From: Oscillospiraceae bacterium
Lineage (GTDB): Bacteria > Bacillota > Clostridia > Oscillospirales > CAG-382
Assembly (NCBI GenBank): GCA_015064945.1
Contig: SVRF01000008.1
Coordinates: 1-50,862 of the forward strand
Direction: 5' to 3'
Length of the DNA: 50,862 nt
A model generated the notes under the pieces. It searched no databases. It had not been told where the DNA came from and saw nothing but the letters and a program-made list of their open reading frames with translations. Each line of letters starts with the position of its first letter. Position 1 is the stretch's first letter. The position numbers were made by a program, and so were the translations under genes. Of the stretch, positions 1 through 7,437 are shown piece after piece.

Positions 1-310
1 TGTCGATAGCGTCTGTTTCCAAAGTTTCGGGCAAAGGGATTCTGGGCGTGTACGGATTAACGGGCAAAGCGCTTTCTTCCTTGCTGCTTTCTTCCTCGAA
101 TGAAACTTCCTCGCCGCTTTCTACCTTGGAAAAACTTTCGCTCTCTGCGCTTTGTTCTGCAACCAAGCTTTCATCCTCCGTTGTTTCTGCCACGGAAGCA
201 ACGCTTTCGTCAACTTCAGGCTTATTTTCGGTGCAGGCAGAAAGCAGTAAAATAAGCGTTAATATATAGGCTGTTATCCTTAAGCCTTTATTTATAACTT
301 TTATATTCAT
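1..310 (-). CDS. Lipoprotein, N-terminal part only (C-terminus beyond the window edge)
   Basis: Reads leftwards off the window edge, so only about 103 codons are visible. The ATG at 308-310 follows AAGGAG at a good distance. Residues 1-25 are a signal sequence ending in a lipobox (LLLSAC, Cys26), so it should be lipid-anchored to the outer membrane face. A Ser/Glu-rich linker follows. The last visible residues, PLPETLETDAID, closely match PLPETLATDPIDS just before the SGNH-like domain of the next gene (402-2177). The two are therefore tandem paralogues: one lipid-anchored, one with a transmembrane anchor. The missing C-terminus probably carries an SGNH-like domain (inference). Function not established. 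Confidence 0.8.
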   Translation of the reverse strand, partial: MNIKVINKGLRITAYILTLILLLSACTENKPEVDESVASVAETTEDESLVAEQSAESESFSKVESGEEVSFEEESSKEESALPVNPYTPRIPLPETLETDAID

Positions 311-364
311 ACAAACACTCCTTGTATATAACCGATGCTTACCGTTTTTGAAAGCAACAAACGG

Positions 365-400
365 AAGGGCCGCCATTTTTGAACAGGCAGCCCTTTTTGT
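365..400. terminator. Possible hairpin terminator between the tandem paralogues
   Basis: AAGGGC-GCC at 365-374 can pair with GGC-GCCCTT at 386-395. The T-rich tail (TTTTTGTTTT) is on the plus side, while both flanking genes run on the minus strand, where the tail is poor. It is a weak candidate for ending the 402-2177 transcript. Confidence 0.3.
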
Positions 401-401
401 T

Positions 402-2177
402 TTAGCTGAACGCAGGAAGAGAAGGCATATCGGTCATATTTTGCCAAGTGCCTGCTTGCTTTTTCTTTGCGTAGTCACGCAGTACGTCTATCCAAAGGTA
501 AAACGCCTGCTTTGCTATATGGTACGCCTCGTCAGAAGAATATTCCATAGGCAGATACCCGTTATACGTGGTTTGAGGAGTTGCCACGTCCACAAAATCC
601 ACACCGATGGAGGTGCAATAGTCCAGCACCATATTGTTGTATCTTAGTATGTTGCCGTTGTTTACGCTGTACGGCATAGAGTTGCTGTAATTACCCGTAT
701 TGTAGGTGCAGGCAAGGATAACAAGGTTAACGTTAGGATTTGCTTCCAATATTCGCTGAATACCGCTTATGGTTTCCACGTATGCACCGTCCACACCGGA
801 GCGCCTAATATCACTGTAACCCATAAGACCTATATAGAGATTGTTACAGCCTGTTGCGGCAGGTAAATCTTTAAAATTATAACGCTGTCCTCTGAAAAGC
901 GGCAGAGTGCAGTTCTTGCTTTCGGGTGTTTGGGTACGGTCGGCATAAAAGCTTATGCTAACACCCGCACAAAAGATGGGGTTGCCCATTATAGACGGAT
1001 CTATCTCACTGTGCCATTCGCCTATATATCTGCCGAAGTGCATCATTATGGAGTAGCCAACGAACACGCTGTCATTGAAATAGCTGTCTATAGGGTCGGT
1101 TGCCAAGGTTTCGGGCAGGGGATTCATAGGTGCATTCATATCTACTATCACCGAGCTTTCGTCTTCACTGCTTTCTTCGGGTGGTTCCGTTTCGGTAGGA
1201 GTACTTTCGCTCTCTGCAGGTTGGCTTTCGCTTTCTGCAGGTTGGCTTTCGCTCTCTACAGGTTGGCTTTCGCTCTCTGTAGGTTGGCTTTCGCTTTCCG
1301 CAGGTTGGCTTTCGCTTTCCGCAGGTTGGCTTTCGCTTTCCGCAGGTTGGCTTTCGCTTTCCGCAGGTTGGCTTTCGCTCTCTGCAGGTTGGCTTTCGCT
1401 CTCTGTAGGTTGGCTTTCGCTCTCTGTAGGTTGGCTTTCGCTTTCCGCAGGTTGGCTTTCGCTTTCCGCAGGTTGGCTTTCACTCTCTGTAGGTTGGCTT
1501 TCGCTCTCTGTAGGTTGGCTCTCACTCTCTACAGGTTGACTTTCGCTTTCCGCAGGTTGGCTTTCGCTCTCTGCAGGTTGGCTCTCGCTCTCTGCAGATT
1601 GGCTCTCGCTCTCTGTAGGTTGGCTTTCGCTCTCTACAGGTTGGCTTTCGCTTTCCGCAGGTTGGCTTTCGCTCTCTGTAGGTTGACTCTCGCTCTCTGT
1701 AGGTTGACTTTCACTTTCTGTAGGTTGACTTTCGCTCTCTACAGGTTGGCTTTCGCTTTCTGTAGGTGCTTCTGTTTCCTCGTCGCTGTTTTCCGTTACC
1801 GAAGAAAGCTCCTCTGCGGTCTCCTCCGAGCTATCATCAAGACTTTCGGTTTCCTCACTTTCTTCCGAGGACAAGCCTTCACTTTCTTCCGAAGAATTTT
1901 CGCTTATCGCAGACTCTTCTTCAGTACTGTCCTCAACGGAAACAGACTCTAAAAAAGAGCTTTCTTCTTCCGATGAAGCCGACTCTTCCTCCGAGCCCGC
2001 CGTTACCTCCGAAGGAGAGGAACTTTCATCCTTGGCTTCCGTACCATCGGGGAGCAACAGCAATACGGTAATAAGTACCGCCGCAAGCAATACGGCTGCG
2101 GCAACGATAACCAGCCACAAACTTACCGAAAAAGTCTTTTTACCAAGACTTATGTTAATATTCTTTTTGATATCCAT
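402..2177 (-). CDS. Membrane-anchored SGNH/GDSL-like protein with a long Ser/Glu/Gln repeat stalk
   Basis: The start at 2177 (MDIKKNIN) is chosen over an upstream ATG because AAGGAGGTCAAA directly precedes it; length is 591 aa. Residues about 20-42 form one transmembrane segment. Then come an acidic Ser/Glu region (about 46-130), about 26 copies of the heptad PxESESQ (about 135-325), and a C-terminal domain (about 355-580) resembling bacterial SGNH hydrolases. The nucleophile block reads VFVGYSIM (Ser376) where the family has GDS. The usual GxND block reads GYSD, and the C-terminal His block is DEAYHI rather than DGxHL. Ser and His remain, but the Asp and Asn positions differ, so activity is doubtful. 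It probably displays the domain outside the membrane on a flexible stalk. It is a tandem paralogue of the partial lipoprotein at 1-310. Confidence 0.75.
   Translation of the reverse strand: MDIKKNINISLGKKTFSVSLWLVIVAAAVLLAAVLITVLLLLPDGTEAKDESSSPSEVTAGSEEESASSEEESSFLESVSVEDSTEEESAISENSSEESEGLSSEESEETESLDDSSEETAEELSSVTENSDEETEAPTESESQPVESESQPTESESQPTESESQPTESESQPAESESQPVESESQPTESESQSAESESQPAESESQPAESESQPVESESQPTESESQPTESESQPAESESQPAESESQPTESESQPTESESQPAESESQPAESESQPAESESQPAESESQPAESESQPTESESQPVESESQPAESESQPAESESTPTETEPPEESSEDESSVIVDMNAPMNPLPETLATDPIDSYFNDSVFVGYSIMMHFGRYIGEWHSEIDPSIMGNPIFCAGVSISFYADRTQTPESKNCTLPLFRGQRYNFKDLPAATGCNNLYIGLMGYSDIRRSGVDGAYVETISGIQRILEANPNVNLVILACTYNTGNYSNSMPYSVNNGNILRYNNMVLDYCTSIGVDFVDVATPQTTYNGYLPMEYSSDEAYHIAKQAFYLWIDVLRDYAKKKQAGTWQNMTDMPSLPAFS
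1204..1772. repeat. 21-bp coding minisatellite, about 26 copies
   Basis: Tandem 21-bp units such as GGTTGGCTTTCGCTCTCTGCA run head to tail and encode the heptad PxESESQ on the minus strand, with x alternating T, A or V and one S. The unit length is a multiple of three, so copy-number changes keep the frame. Variants differ mainly at synonymous positions and at x, as expected from slippage or unequal recombination. Confidence 0.95.
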
Positions 2178-2205
2178 TTTGACCTCCTTAATATCAGCAA
2201 ACTTA

Positions 2206-2234
2206 ATTATAACACAACTAACGTCTTGTAGCAA
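2206..2234 (-). promoter_or_regulatory. Sigma-A-type promoter for the SGNH-like gene
   Basis: On the minus strand, TTGCTA (2229-2234), a 17-nt spacer and a perfect TATAAT (2206-2211) lie about 30 nt upstream of the ATG at 2177. Confidence 0.6.
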
Positions 2235-2352
2235 CAAGGAATAAAATAAAAAGCAGGGTGTTTTTGCATAAAAACGCAACGTCCCTTTTGTGTAAAACTG
2301 CCGAATTTGCGGCAAAACCGTCCCCGATAAAACAGAATTTTTTATATGCTTA

Positions 2353-2381
2353 TTGACAAAAACGCCTCAATTTGATATATT
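2353..2381 (+). promoter_or_regulatory. Sigma-A-type promoter for the InlB-repeat/dockerin gene
   Basis: TTGACA (2353-2358), a 17-nt spacer and TATATT (2376-2381) lie about 50 nt upstream of the start at 2430. Confidence 0.7.
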
Positions 2382-2429
2382 ACAGTAGTACATAATGCAC
2401 AATTATATACCTGTGAGAGGAGCAATTAT

Positions 2430-5006
2430 ATGAAAAAGCTTACAGCCTTTTTATCATTTGTTTTATGCATCTGTATGTTGTTGCCTGCATATCCCGTAAC
2501 GGCGGCTATAAAGCAGACCGACCCTTATGCAGCCGGCGAGCCTATGATCGGCGATGGCGAGAACGATTATGACTTCAGCGGTCTGCAAACCTATGCCATA
2601 GGGACCGAGCCGGGTATAGACACCGCAGTTTACACCTATAACGGTCAGACCACATACACAAACTCTAACTGTACCCTTAAGTGGACGGTGCCCAACACAA
2701 CCGAAGGCGGCAATACTATGTCCGCAATGCAGGGCCTTAATGTTGGTACTACCTACTGCTACGCCGCTAAGATAGACGGCAACGACGCTTACTGTGACGT
2801 TACCCGTATAAATATGAACACCGGTGACAAAACGGTAATGTCGTATTACTCCAGCACCACCGCTACCAGCGAGGGTTCTAACAACACAATGGGGCACGCC
2901 AACGATATAACCGTTGTGGGTATTGACGGTGTTAACTATATGTACGTTGCTACCATGGAAAAAGGCACGGCTATTACCCGTCTTAAGATAGACGGCACAA
3001 AGCTTATGCTTACCGGCTACTTTAAGCTTGTTAACGCCTCCGGCGACTCTATAAGTGTCAGCGCAATAAAGCAGATAAAGGTTTCCGGCGGATATGCATA
3101 CTTTCTGCTTAAAAGCGGTAACACCTTTTACAACTTTAAGGTGTCCTCCACTGCCAAGGGCGGCTCTGCCTCCAGCCCTACGGCAGTAAACGTATATAAA
3201 GTGTTCACCATTGATACAAGAAACGCTGTTTTTGCCAAGAGCAACTCCTCCGCAGGCACCTACGATGTGGACGATTGGACAAATCAGGGCTTTGGCTATA
3301 ACAAGCAAGAAGGCGTTGTTTACGTACCTATTTGGGACAGCTCTACTCCCAGCCGCAATGTAGTTATATGCTACAACGTAAAGGACAATATTGATACGTG
3401 GCTTGATACTACCAAGAACCTTTCAAACCGTGTTTACCCCACCAAGACCTCCTTTATGATACAGAACACCAGCTATTCTCAGTACGAGATAGAGTCCGTT
3501 GGCTTCAGAACAGGTCAAGACAGCACAGGCGACCTTAAGATGTATTATAACACCAACTGCTCCTCTTCCGGCGGTGAAGGCGTTTACTCCTGCAGCTATA
3601 CCTCCGGCAGCGGCGATATGACCAGCCTTGCAGACGGCCAGGTGCTTTGGACCACAAAATACGATGCCAACGGCGGCACGGGAACAACAAGCACCACCTA
3701 TCATATAAGAGGTATTTCCACCAAGCTTAGAGCTAACGAGTTTACCCGCAGTGGCTACACCTTTGCAGGCTGGCACCGTACCCTGAAGGCGGACGGCAAG
3801 TGGCTTTACACAGATGCAGACGGTACTGCAAGATGGTACGCAAAGGGCTCCCAGCCCGCAACCTCCGTCCTTGCACTTTACGCAAACGAGCAAAGTGTTT
3901 CCAAGCTTACAGGCAGCAACGGCGACACCGTTACCTGCTATGCACAGTGGACACCCGCAAGCACGGGCACAACCACTTTTTATATTCAGTACGACGCTAA
4001 CGGCGGTACGGGCACCATGGCGGACACCAAGGTTGTTTACGGCACCTCCACCGCTATAAGAACCAACACCTTTACAAGAGCAGGCTACGTTTTCAGCGGT
4101 TGGACCGCATACCGCCGCAACAAGGCACAATGGTGCTATAAGACCATCAACGCAAGCACCATCTCTGACGAATGGCTTACGGTTGCTGACGACTCCTCCG
4201 CAATGATACGCAAGACCTATCCGGACGGTGCCTCTGTTTCAAAGACCACCAGCGTGGACAGGGATATAGTAACCTTTTACGCCGCTTGGACAAGGGTGGC
4301 AAACGGCAAGACACCTACATCTATCCCACAAGGCAGTTCCTTTACTTTAGGAGGCACGCTGGAAAGCACTACGGATATGTATACTGCCACGGTGCAGGTT
4401 AAAAACTCGGCAGGAACGGTTGTGGCAAGCCATTCGGCAAGTCCTTTGGGGATGACCTATGACTTGTCAAAGGCAAACGCTTCCATTAACTTCAGCACCC
4501 TTGCGGTGGGTAATTACACCTACGAGGTGCTTATAGGTCTGCTTAACTCTTCCAGTCCGTTCAGCGTTACCGTGCTTAGCCAAGGCTTTGAGGTAATAAA
4601 CGCCGCAAAGCTTGAGCTGACCGATACTGCCGCCGCAACAGGCGCTTACACTTTGGGTGATGCGTATTTCAGCGGATTTGACAGCGGCATTACCGCAAGC
4701 GAGCTTAAGACCTTGTTTAAGTACGACATAAATATTGCGGACGCAAGCGGCAAGGCTGTTACCGACACCGGCGTAATGGGCACAGGTTATGTGATAAGCT
4801 GTAACGGCGAAAGCCGCATCACCGTTCTTTCCTGCGATACTAACGGTGACGGCGTTATATCCATAACGGACTATGCTGTTTTAAGAAAGCATATTTCCCA
4901 AAGTAATACGCTTACAGGCGCCTTTGAAAAAGCTGCAGACGCAAACGGCGATGCTGCCGCCAACACAACCGACCTTGTTATTCTAAGGCGTTTGCTGTCA
5001 GAATAA
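2430..5006 (+). CDS. Secreted protein with InlB B-repeats and a C-terminal dockerin
   Basis: 858 aa, preceded by GAGAGGAG. Residues 1-26 are a classical signal peptide. A region of about 70-390 has repeated short beta-strand phrases (for example ITRLKIDGTKLMLTGYFKL) suggestive of a propeller-like fold; this is an inference only. Two Listeria-Bacteroides (InlB B) repeats follow: YDANGGTGTT...FTRSGYTFAGW (about 409-460) and YDANGGTGTM...FTRAGYVFSGW (about 519-560). Next come an Ig-like segment, a small X-like module, and a dockerin (about 800-858) with two calcium-loop helices, DTNGDGVISITDYAVL and DANGDAAANTTDLVIL. It is likely extracellular and binds partners or surface ligands. No catalytic domain was recognised. 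Own promoter and terminator; transcribed alone. Confidence 0.8.
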   Translation: MKKLTAFLSFVLCICMLLPAYPVTAAIKQTDPYAAGEPMIGDGENDYDFSGLQTYAIGTEPGIDTAVYTYNGQTTYTNSNCTLKWTVPNTTEGGNTMSAMQGLNVGTTYCYAAKIDGNDAYCDVTRINMNTGDKTVMSYYSSTTATSEGSNNTMGHANDITVVGIDGVNYMYVATMEKGTAITRLKIDGTKLMLTGYFKLVNASGDSISVSAIKQIKVSGGYAYFLLKSGNTFYNFKVSSTAKGGSASSPTAVNVYKVFTIDTRNAVFAKSNSSAGTYDVDDWTNQGFGYNKQEGVVYVPIWDSSTPSRNVVICYNVKDNIDTWLDTTKNLSNRVYPTKTSFMIQNTSYSQYEIESVGFRTGQDSTGDLKMYYNTNCSSSGGEGVYSCSYTSGSGDMTSLADGQVLWTTKYDANGGTGTTSTTYHIRGISTKLRANEFTRSGYTFAGWHRTLKADGKWLYTDADGTARWYAKGSQPATSVLALYANEQSVSKLTGSNGDTVTCYAQWTPASTGTTTFYIQYDANGGTGTMADTKVVYGTSTAIRTNTFTRAGYVFSGWTAYRRNKAQWCYKTINASTISDEWLTVADDSSAMIRKTYPDGASVSKTTSVDRDIVTFYAAWTRVANGKTPTSIPQGSSFTLGGTLESTTDMYTATVQVKNSAGTVVASHSASPLGMTYDLSKANASINFSTLAVGNYTYEVLIGLLNSSSPFSVTVLSQGFEVINAAKLELTDTAAATGAYTLGDAYFSGFDSGITASELKTLFKYDINIADASGKAVTDTGVMGTGYVISCNGESRITVLSCDTNGDGVISITDYAVLRKHISQSNTLTGAFEKAADANGDAAANTTDLVILRRLLSE

Positions 5007-5025
5007 AACTTAAAACTTAACATAG

Positions 5026-5062
5026 AAAATGGGTTGCCTCTTAATCGAGGCAACCCATTTTT
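5026..5062. terminator. Strong bidirectional intrinsic terminator
   Basis: A near-perfect stem, GGGTTGCCTC / GAGGCAACCC, with flanking A and T tracts and a TTAATC loop sits between convergent genes (dockerin gene plus, XRE gene minus), with runs suited to both strands. Confidence 0.9.
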
Positions 5063-5073
5063 CTGTCGGCAAA

Positions 5074-5349
5074 TTATTTTCTGTTTCTAAGAATTTTATC
5101 AGGGAACACCGTTGCATTAATCAAATCGGCAGGTTCTATTTCTAAAGCATCTGCAATATTGAAGAACACATCCAAAGAGAACGGACGAACCAAATTCGGT
5201 GCTTCAATAGCACTAATATGTGAACGGCTGACATTTGATTTTTCTGCAAGCTGTTCCTGTGACATACCACGCATTTTGCGTAAGGCTGCAATGGCAATCC
5301 CTAACTGAATAAATCTATCTCTATTCTTAAACTCTATTTGTTTGCTCAT
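5074..5349 (-). CDS. XRE-family helix-turn-helix transcriptional regulator
   Basis: 91 aa with one Cro/C1-type HTH at about residues 18-72 (ALRKMRGMSQEQLAEKSN, then VSRSHISAIE) and a short C-terminal tail; no ligand or dimerisation domain is evident. It acts as a DNA-binding repressor or activator in the cytoplasm. It is divergent from the SLOG-family gene at 5506, and the 150-bp gap holds promoters for both plus short palindromes. Autoregulation and control of the neighbour are therefore plausible (inference). A weak GAGGAT precedes the ATG. This pair could be a small accessory module or part of a degraded mobile element. Confidence 0.8.
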   Translation of the reverse strand: MSKQIEFKNRDRFIQLGIAIAALRKMRGMSQEQLAEKSNVSRSHISAIEAPNLVRPFSLDVFFNIADALEIEPADLINATVFPDKILRNRK

Positions 5350-5368
5350 AAAATAGACACCATCCTCT

Positions 5369-5488
5369 GTATATGATTATACGTTTCCCTTATTAGTTTG
5401 GCTGTATACACGATAGAGCACTTGACTAATATTTAGAGCAAATGTATAATTGTAAAAGAAAATGTAAAAATTAAAGTGCATTTGCACT
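5369..5488. promoter_or_regulatory. Divergent promoter region with palindromic candidate operators
   Basis: Plus strand: TTGACT (5422-5427), 17 nt, perfect TATAAT (5445-5450) for the SLOG gene. Minus strand: TATAAT at 5376-5381 for the XRE gene, inside the palindrome GTATATGATTATAC (5369-5382). A second palindrome, AGTGCATTTGCACT (5475-5488), lies in the SLOG-gene leader. Both are plausible sites for the XRE protein, but they do not resemble each other closely. Confidence 0.5.
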
Positions 5489-5505
5489 ATAAAGAGAGAT
5501 GGATT

Positions 5506-5979
5506 ATGTCTATAAAAAATACTGTCTGCTTTTTCGGTCATAGAACTATTAACGAAACCGAGGAATTAAAATCAAAACTTATTGTTATTATTGAAAATCT
5601 AATTGCGGACAAAAACATCGATACATTTCTTTTCGGGAGCAAGAGTCGATTTAATAGCCTTTGTCTTGAGCTTGTGACCGGAATAAAAGAAAAATACCCG
5701 CACATAAAACGAATCTATGTACGAGCAGAATATCCGGATATAAACGAACAATATACAAACTATCTTTTGAAGTCTTATGAGGATACATACTTTCCTGAAC
5801 ACATCATAGGCTCCGGCCGCGCCGCCTATGCAGAACGCAATTATGAAATGATAAACAAAAGCCAATACTGTATCGTATACTACGATAAATCAAACACCCC
5901 AAGCACTCGCAAAAGCGGTACTAAAATCGCCCTCGATTATGCCATAAAGAAATGCAAAAATATTATTAACGTATTGTAA
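5506..5979 (+). CDS. SLOG-family (Rossmann-like) protein of unknown function
   Basis: 157 aa; the ATG at 5506 has AGAGAG at good spacing and is preferred to one 30 nt upstream. The N-terminal strand and loop CFFGHRTI, the central LFGSKSRFNSL, and the C-terminal SGRAAYAERNYEMINKSQYCIVYYD followed by SGTKIALDYAIKK match the DUF1273/YpsA-like branch of the SLOG superfamily. Those proteins have a Rossmann-like fold predicted to bind nucleotides or nucleotide-derived ligands. The cellular role of this branch is not settled. Transcribed from its own perfect -10, divergent from the XRE regulator. Confidence 0.7.
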   Translation: MSIKNTVCFFGHRTINETEELKSKLIVIIENLIADKNIDTFLFGSKSRFNSLCLELVTGIKEKYPHIKRIYVRAEYPDINEQYTNYLLKSYEDTYFPEHIIGSGRAAYAERNYEMINKSQYCIVYYDKSNTPSTRKSGTKIALDYAIKKCKNIINVL

Positions 5980-6061
5980 TCCTTAAACGGGTTTTAGGTT
6001 CTCCTAACAAGTGGAAAATGCGCCGTACACTTTCCCTGCTTGCTACGGTGTAAGACAAAAT

Positions 6062-6096
6062 TAAAAGCCGTGTAGAAATTTTCTGCACGGCTTTTT
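6062..6096. terminator. Bidirectional intrinsic terminator
   Basis: AAAAGCCGTG (6063-6072) pairs with CACGGCTTTT (6086-6095), followed by T runs in both directions. It closes the SLOG gene and may also end leftward transcripts from the spoIIIA operon. Confidence 0.8.
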
Positions 6097-6172
6097 GCTG
6101 TCGTTACGGATAAACCCCCTAATTGTTTTTGTTTTTTTATTCTTGTGTTCCGGCCATTTTTGCTCCTCCTTG

Positions 6173-6330
6173 GGGATAGGAAAAAATGAGATGGAATGGT
6201 CGAACCGAACCCGATGCTGTACTTTGCTACTGCGAGAGGTTCGGTTCGGCCATAACAAAAAATATATTACTAATATTTACTTATTGTTTCTATATCTATT
6301 TTTTGTGTTCCAGCCATTTTTTACATTCCC
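6173..6330. repeat. Hairpin repeat element, copy A (MITE-like)
   Basis: Ends resemble inverted repeats: GGGGATAGGAAAAAA on the left and TTTTTTACATTCCC on the right. Inside is a 16-bp hairpin (arms 6196-6211 and 6238-6253) with a 26-nt loop that contains a smaller GTA/TAC hairpin. A second copy lies at 25792-25977; the loop and inner arms are nearly identical and the outer pairs change on both sides together. It begins 4 nt past the spoIIIAH stop codon. Confidence 0.7.
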
Positions 6331-6334
6331 AAGC

Positions 6335-6907
6335 TCAGGCGCTTGCCATAACTTTGGTGTCAGCAGGAAGAATGCCTGTTTCAAGATATACTATCTCAAG
6401 TATTTGCGCTACCTGAGGCGCGGTAAGCTCCTCGGCGCTGTTCACAACTACGCTTGCCTTACCGTCGGAAACCACGCAAACGCACTTGGAAAAGCCCTTT
6501 GCCTTTACAAGCTGTTCTATAGTGGCTTCGGCACTCATCGCCTGAGCCATTGCGGAGATCCCTGCCATAGCCTCTTCCTTGGCATCAGCTAATGCGTCGG
6601 GATTATCAGCTATCGCCTGCAAAACGTCCATCGCCTCGTTACGGGTATTTTCTCTGTCTATTACCGCCTGTGCAAAATAGTCGTTTTCTGTGCCTGCATT
6701 GGTTTCTGCATCTACAAGGACACTGTTGCCGAGTATTTGGGTCTTGCCGTCGCTTTTCTTTTCCGTTTGTCCCGAGGGGATAAGACTGTTAACTATTATC
6801 GCCGCCGCAATTATAACCAGACAGCCGCCGATAAGAAACGCCTTACTGCCGAAAAACGCACCGTAATCAAATTCCTTAATCTTTTTTGTAACCTTCTTAA
6901 AATCCAT
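6335..6907 (-). CDS. spoIIIAH: Stage III sporulation protein AH
   Basis: 190 aa. The mother-cell membrane protein of the SpoIIIA-SpoIIQ channel; its extracellular YscJ/FliF-like ring domain meets SpoIIQ from the forespore. One transmembrane helix lies at about 20-42 (FLIGGCLVIIAAAIIV). It is followed by a linker and a C-terminal domain (about 85-190) with the family-typical DYFAQAVIDRENTR and VVVNSAEELTAPQVAQI. It is the last gene of the operon, 23 nt after spoIIIAG, with AAGGAGGAAATT before the ATG. Repeat element copy A starts directly after its stop codon. Confidence 0.93.
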   Translation of the reverse strand: MDFKKVTKKIKEFDYGAFFGSKAFLIGGCLVIIAAAIIVNSLIPSGQTEKKSDGKTQILGNSVLVDAETNAGTENDYFAQAVIDRENTRNEAMDVLQAIADNPDALADAKEEAMAGISAMAQAMSAEATIEQLVKAKGFSKCVCVVSDGKASVVVNSAEELTAPQVAQILEIVYLETGILPADTKVMASA

Positions 6908-6930
6908 TTGTAATTTCCTCCTTATAGTAG

Positions 6931-7437
6931 TTAATTAGTAACGAAAACGGACTCTGCCTTTAAAGAATAGAGTGCCATTATCAGCCCTTTTAAGCTTTGT
7001 GCATCCTCTTCGGAAGCGCCCGTGCAGACCACCGCCACCCCTTTTACCGAAGGGGTGCTTTCTTTTACCGGTACAAGCGCTGTTCCGTCCTTGGTGTTGA
7101 CGGTGCGCTTGCTCAGGCTTATTTCCTTTTCTGCCACGCTTCCGTCTGCGTTGTAAACAGTGCGCAAACTTTGGTCGCCGGCATAGCTGTAGGTATAACC
7201 GCCGCTTACGTATACAACGGCGGTGCACTCCACGCCGCAAAGACGGCGCCCCATATCGCAAAGCCGTGCTTCCTGCTCTGCCACGTATTCCGCGGCAGGA
7301 TCACTTACGGGAGTGTCTTCCGTGCCGTCACTGCTGCCCATAAACAACAGTATTATTCCTGCCGCAAGCGCCAACACGATATAGCCCACGCCCTTGATTT
7401 TTGTGAATTTACCTAATATCTCGCCGATCTTCACCAA
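6931..7437 (-). CDS. spoIIIAG: Stage III sporulation protein AG
   Basis: 168 aa. It forms a large ring in the intermembrane space of the feeding-tube complex between mother cell and forespore. A single N-terminal transmembrane helix (about 17-34, YIVLALAAGIILLFMG) is followed by a short linker and a ring-building domain. That domain contains the SpoIIIAG-type phrases GVECTAVVYVSGG and VKGVAVVCTGASEEDAQ, the latter typical of ring-building motif proteins. It overlaps the end of spoIIIAF by a few nucleotides, so the two are probably translationally coupled. Confidence 0.9.
   Translation of the reverse strand: MVKIGEILGKFTKIKGVGYIVLALAAGIILLFMGSSDGTEDTPVSDPAAEYVAEQEARLCDMGRRLCGVECTAVVYVSGGYTYSYAGDQSLRTVYNADGSVAEKEISLSKRTVNTKDGTALVPVKESTPSVKGVAVVCTGASEEDAQSLKGLIMALYSLKAESVFVTN

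Larger units (their letters stand above)
5980..6334. other. 355-bp intergenic stretch: terminator plus hairpin repeat element
   Basis: No gene is supported here. The stretch holds the terminator at 6062-6096, a 21-bp direct repeat (TGTTCCrGCCATTTTT core) at 6141-6161 and 6301-6321, and repeat element copy A at 6173-6330. A 65-codon minus-strand frame through the element is considered an artefact of the repeat. Confidence 0.6.

Noticed and set aside
1204..1772. CRISPR-like regular repeats
   Set aside because: Units are contiguous with no unique spacers and encode a regular heptad in frame inside a real gene.
930..1952. 340-codon plus-strand frame of R-R-L-A-F-A repeats
   Set aside because: It is the antisense shadow of the minisatellite in the 402-2177 gene; no start signal or independent support.
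6061..6258. 65-codon minus-strand frame through repeat element A
   Set aside because: It shares its first 30 residues with a frame in element B, but base changes follow hairpin pairing and the tails are unrelated, so a repeat is the simpler explanation.
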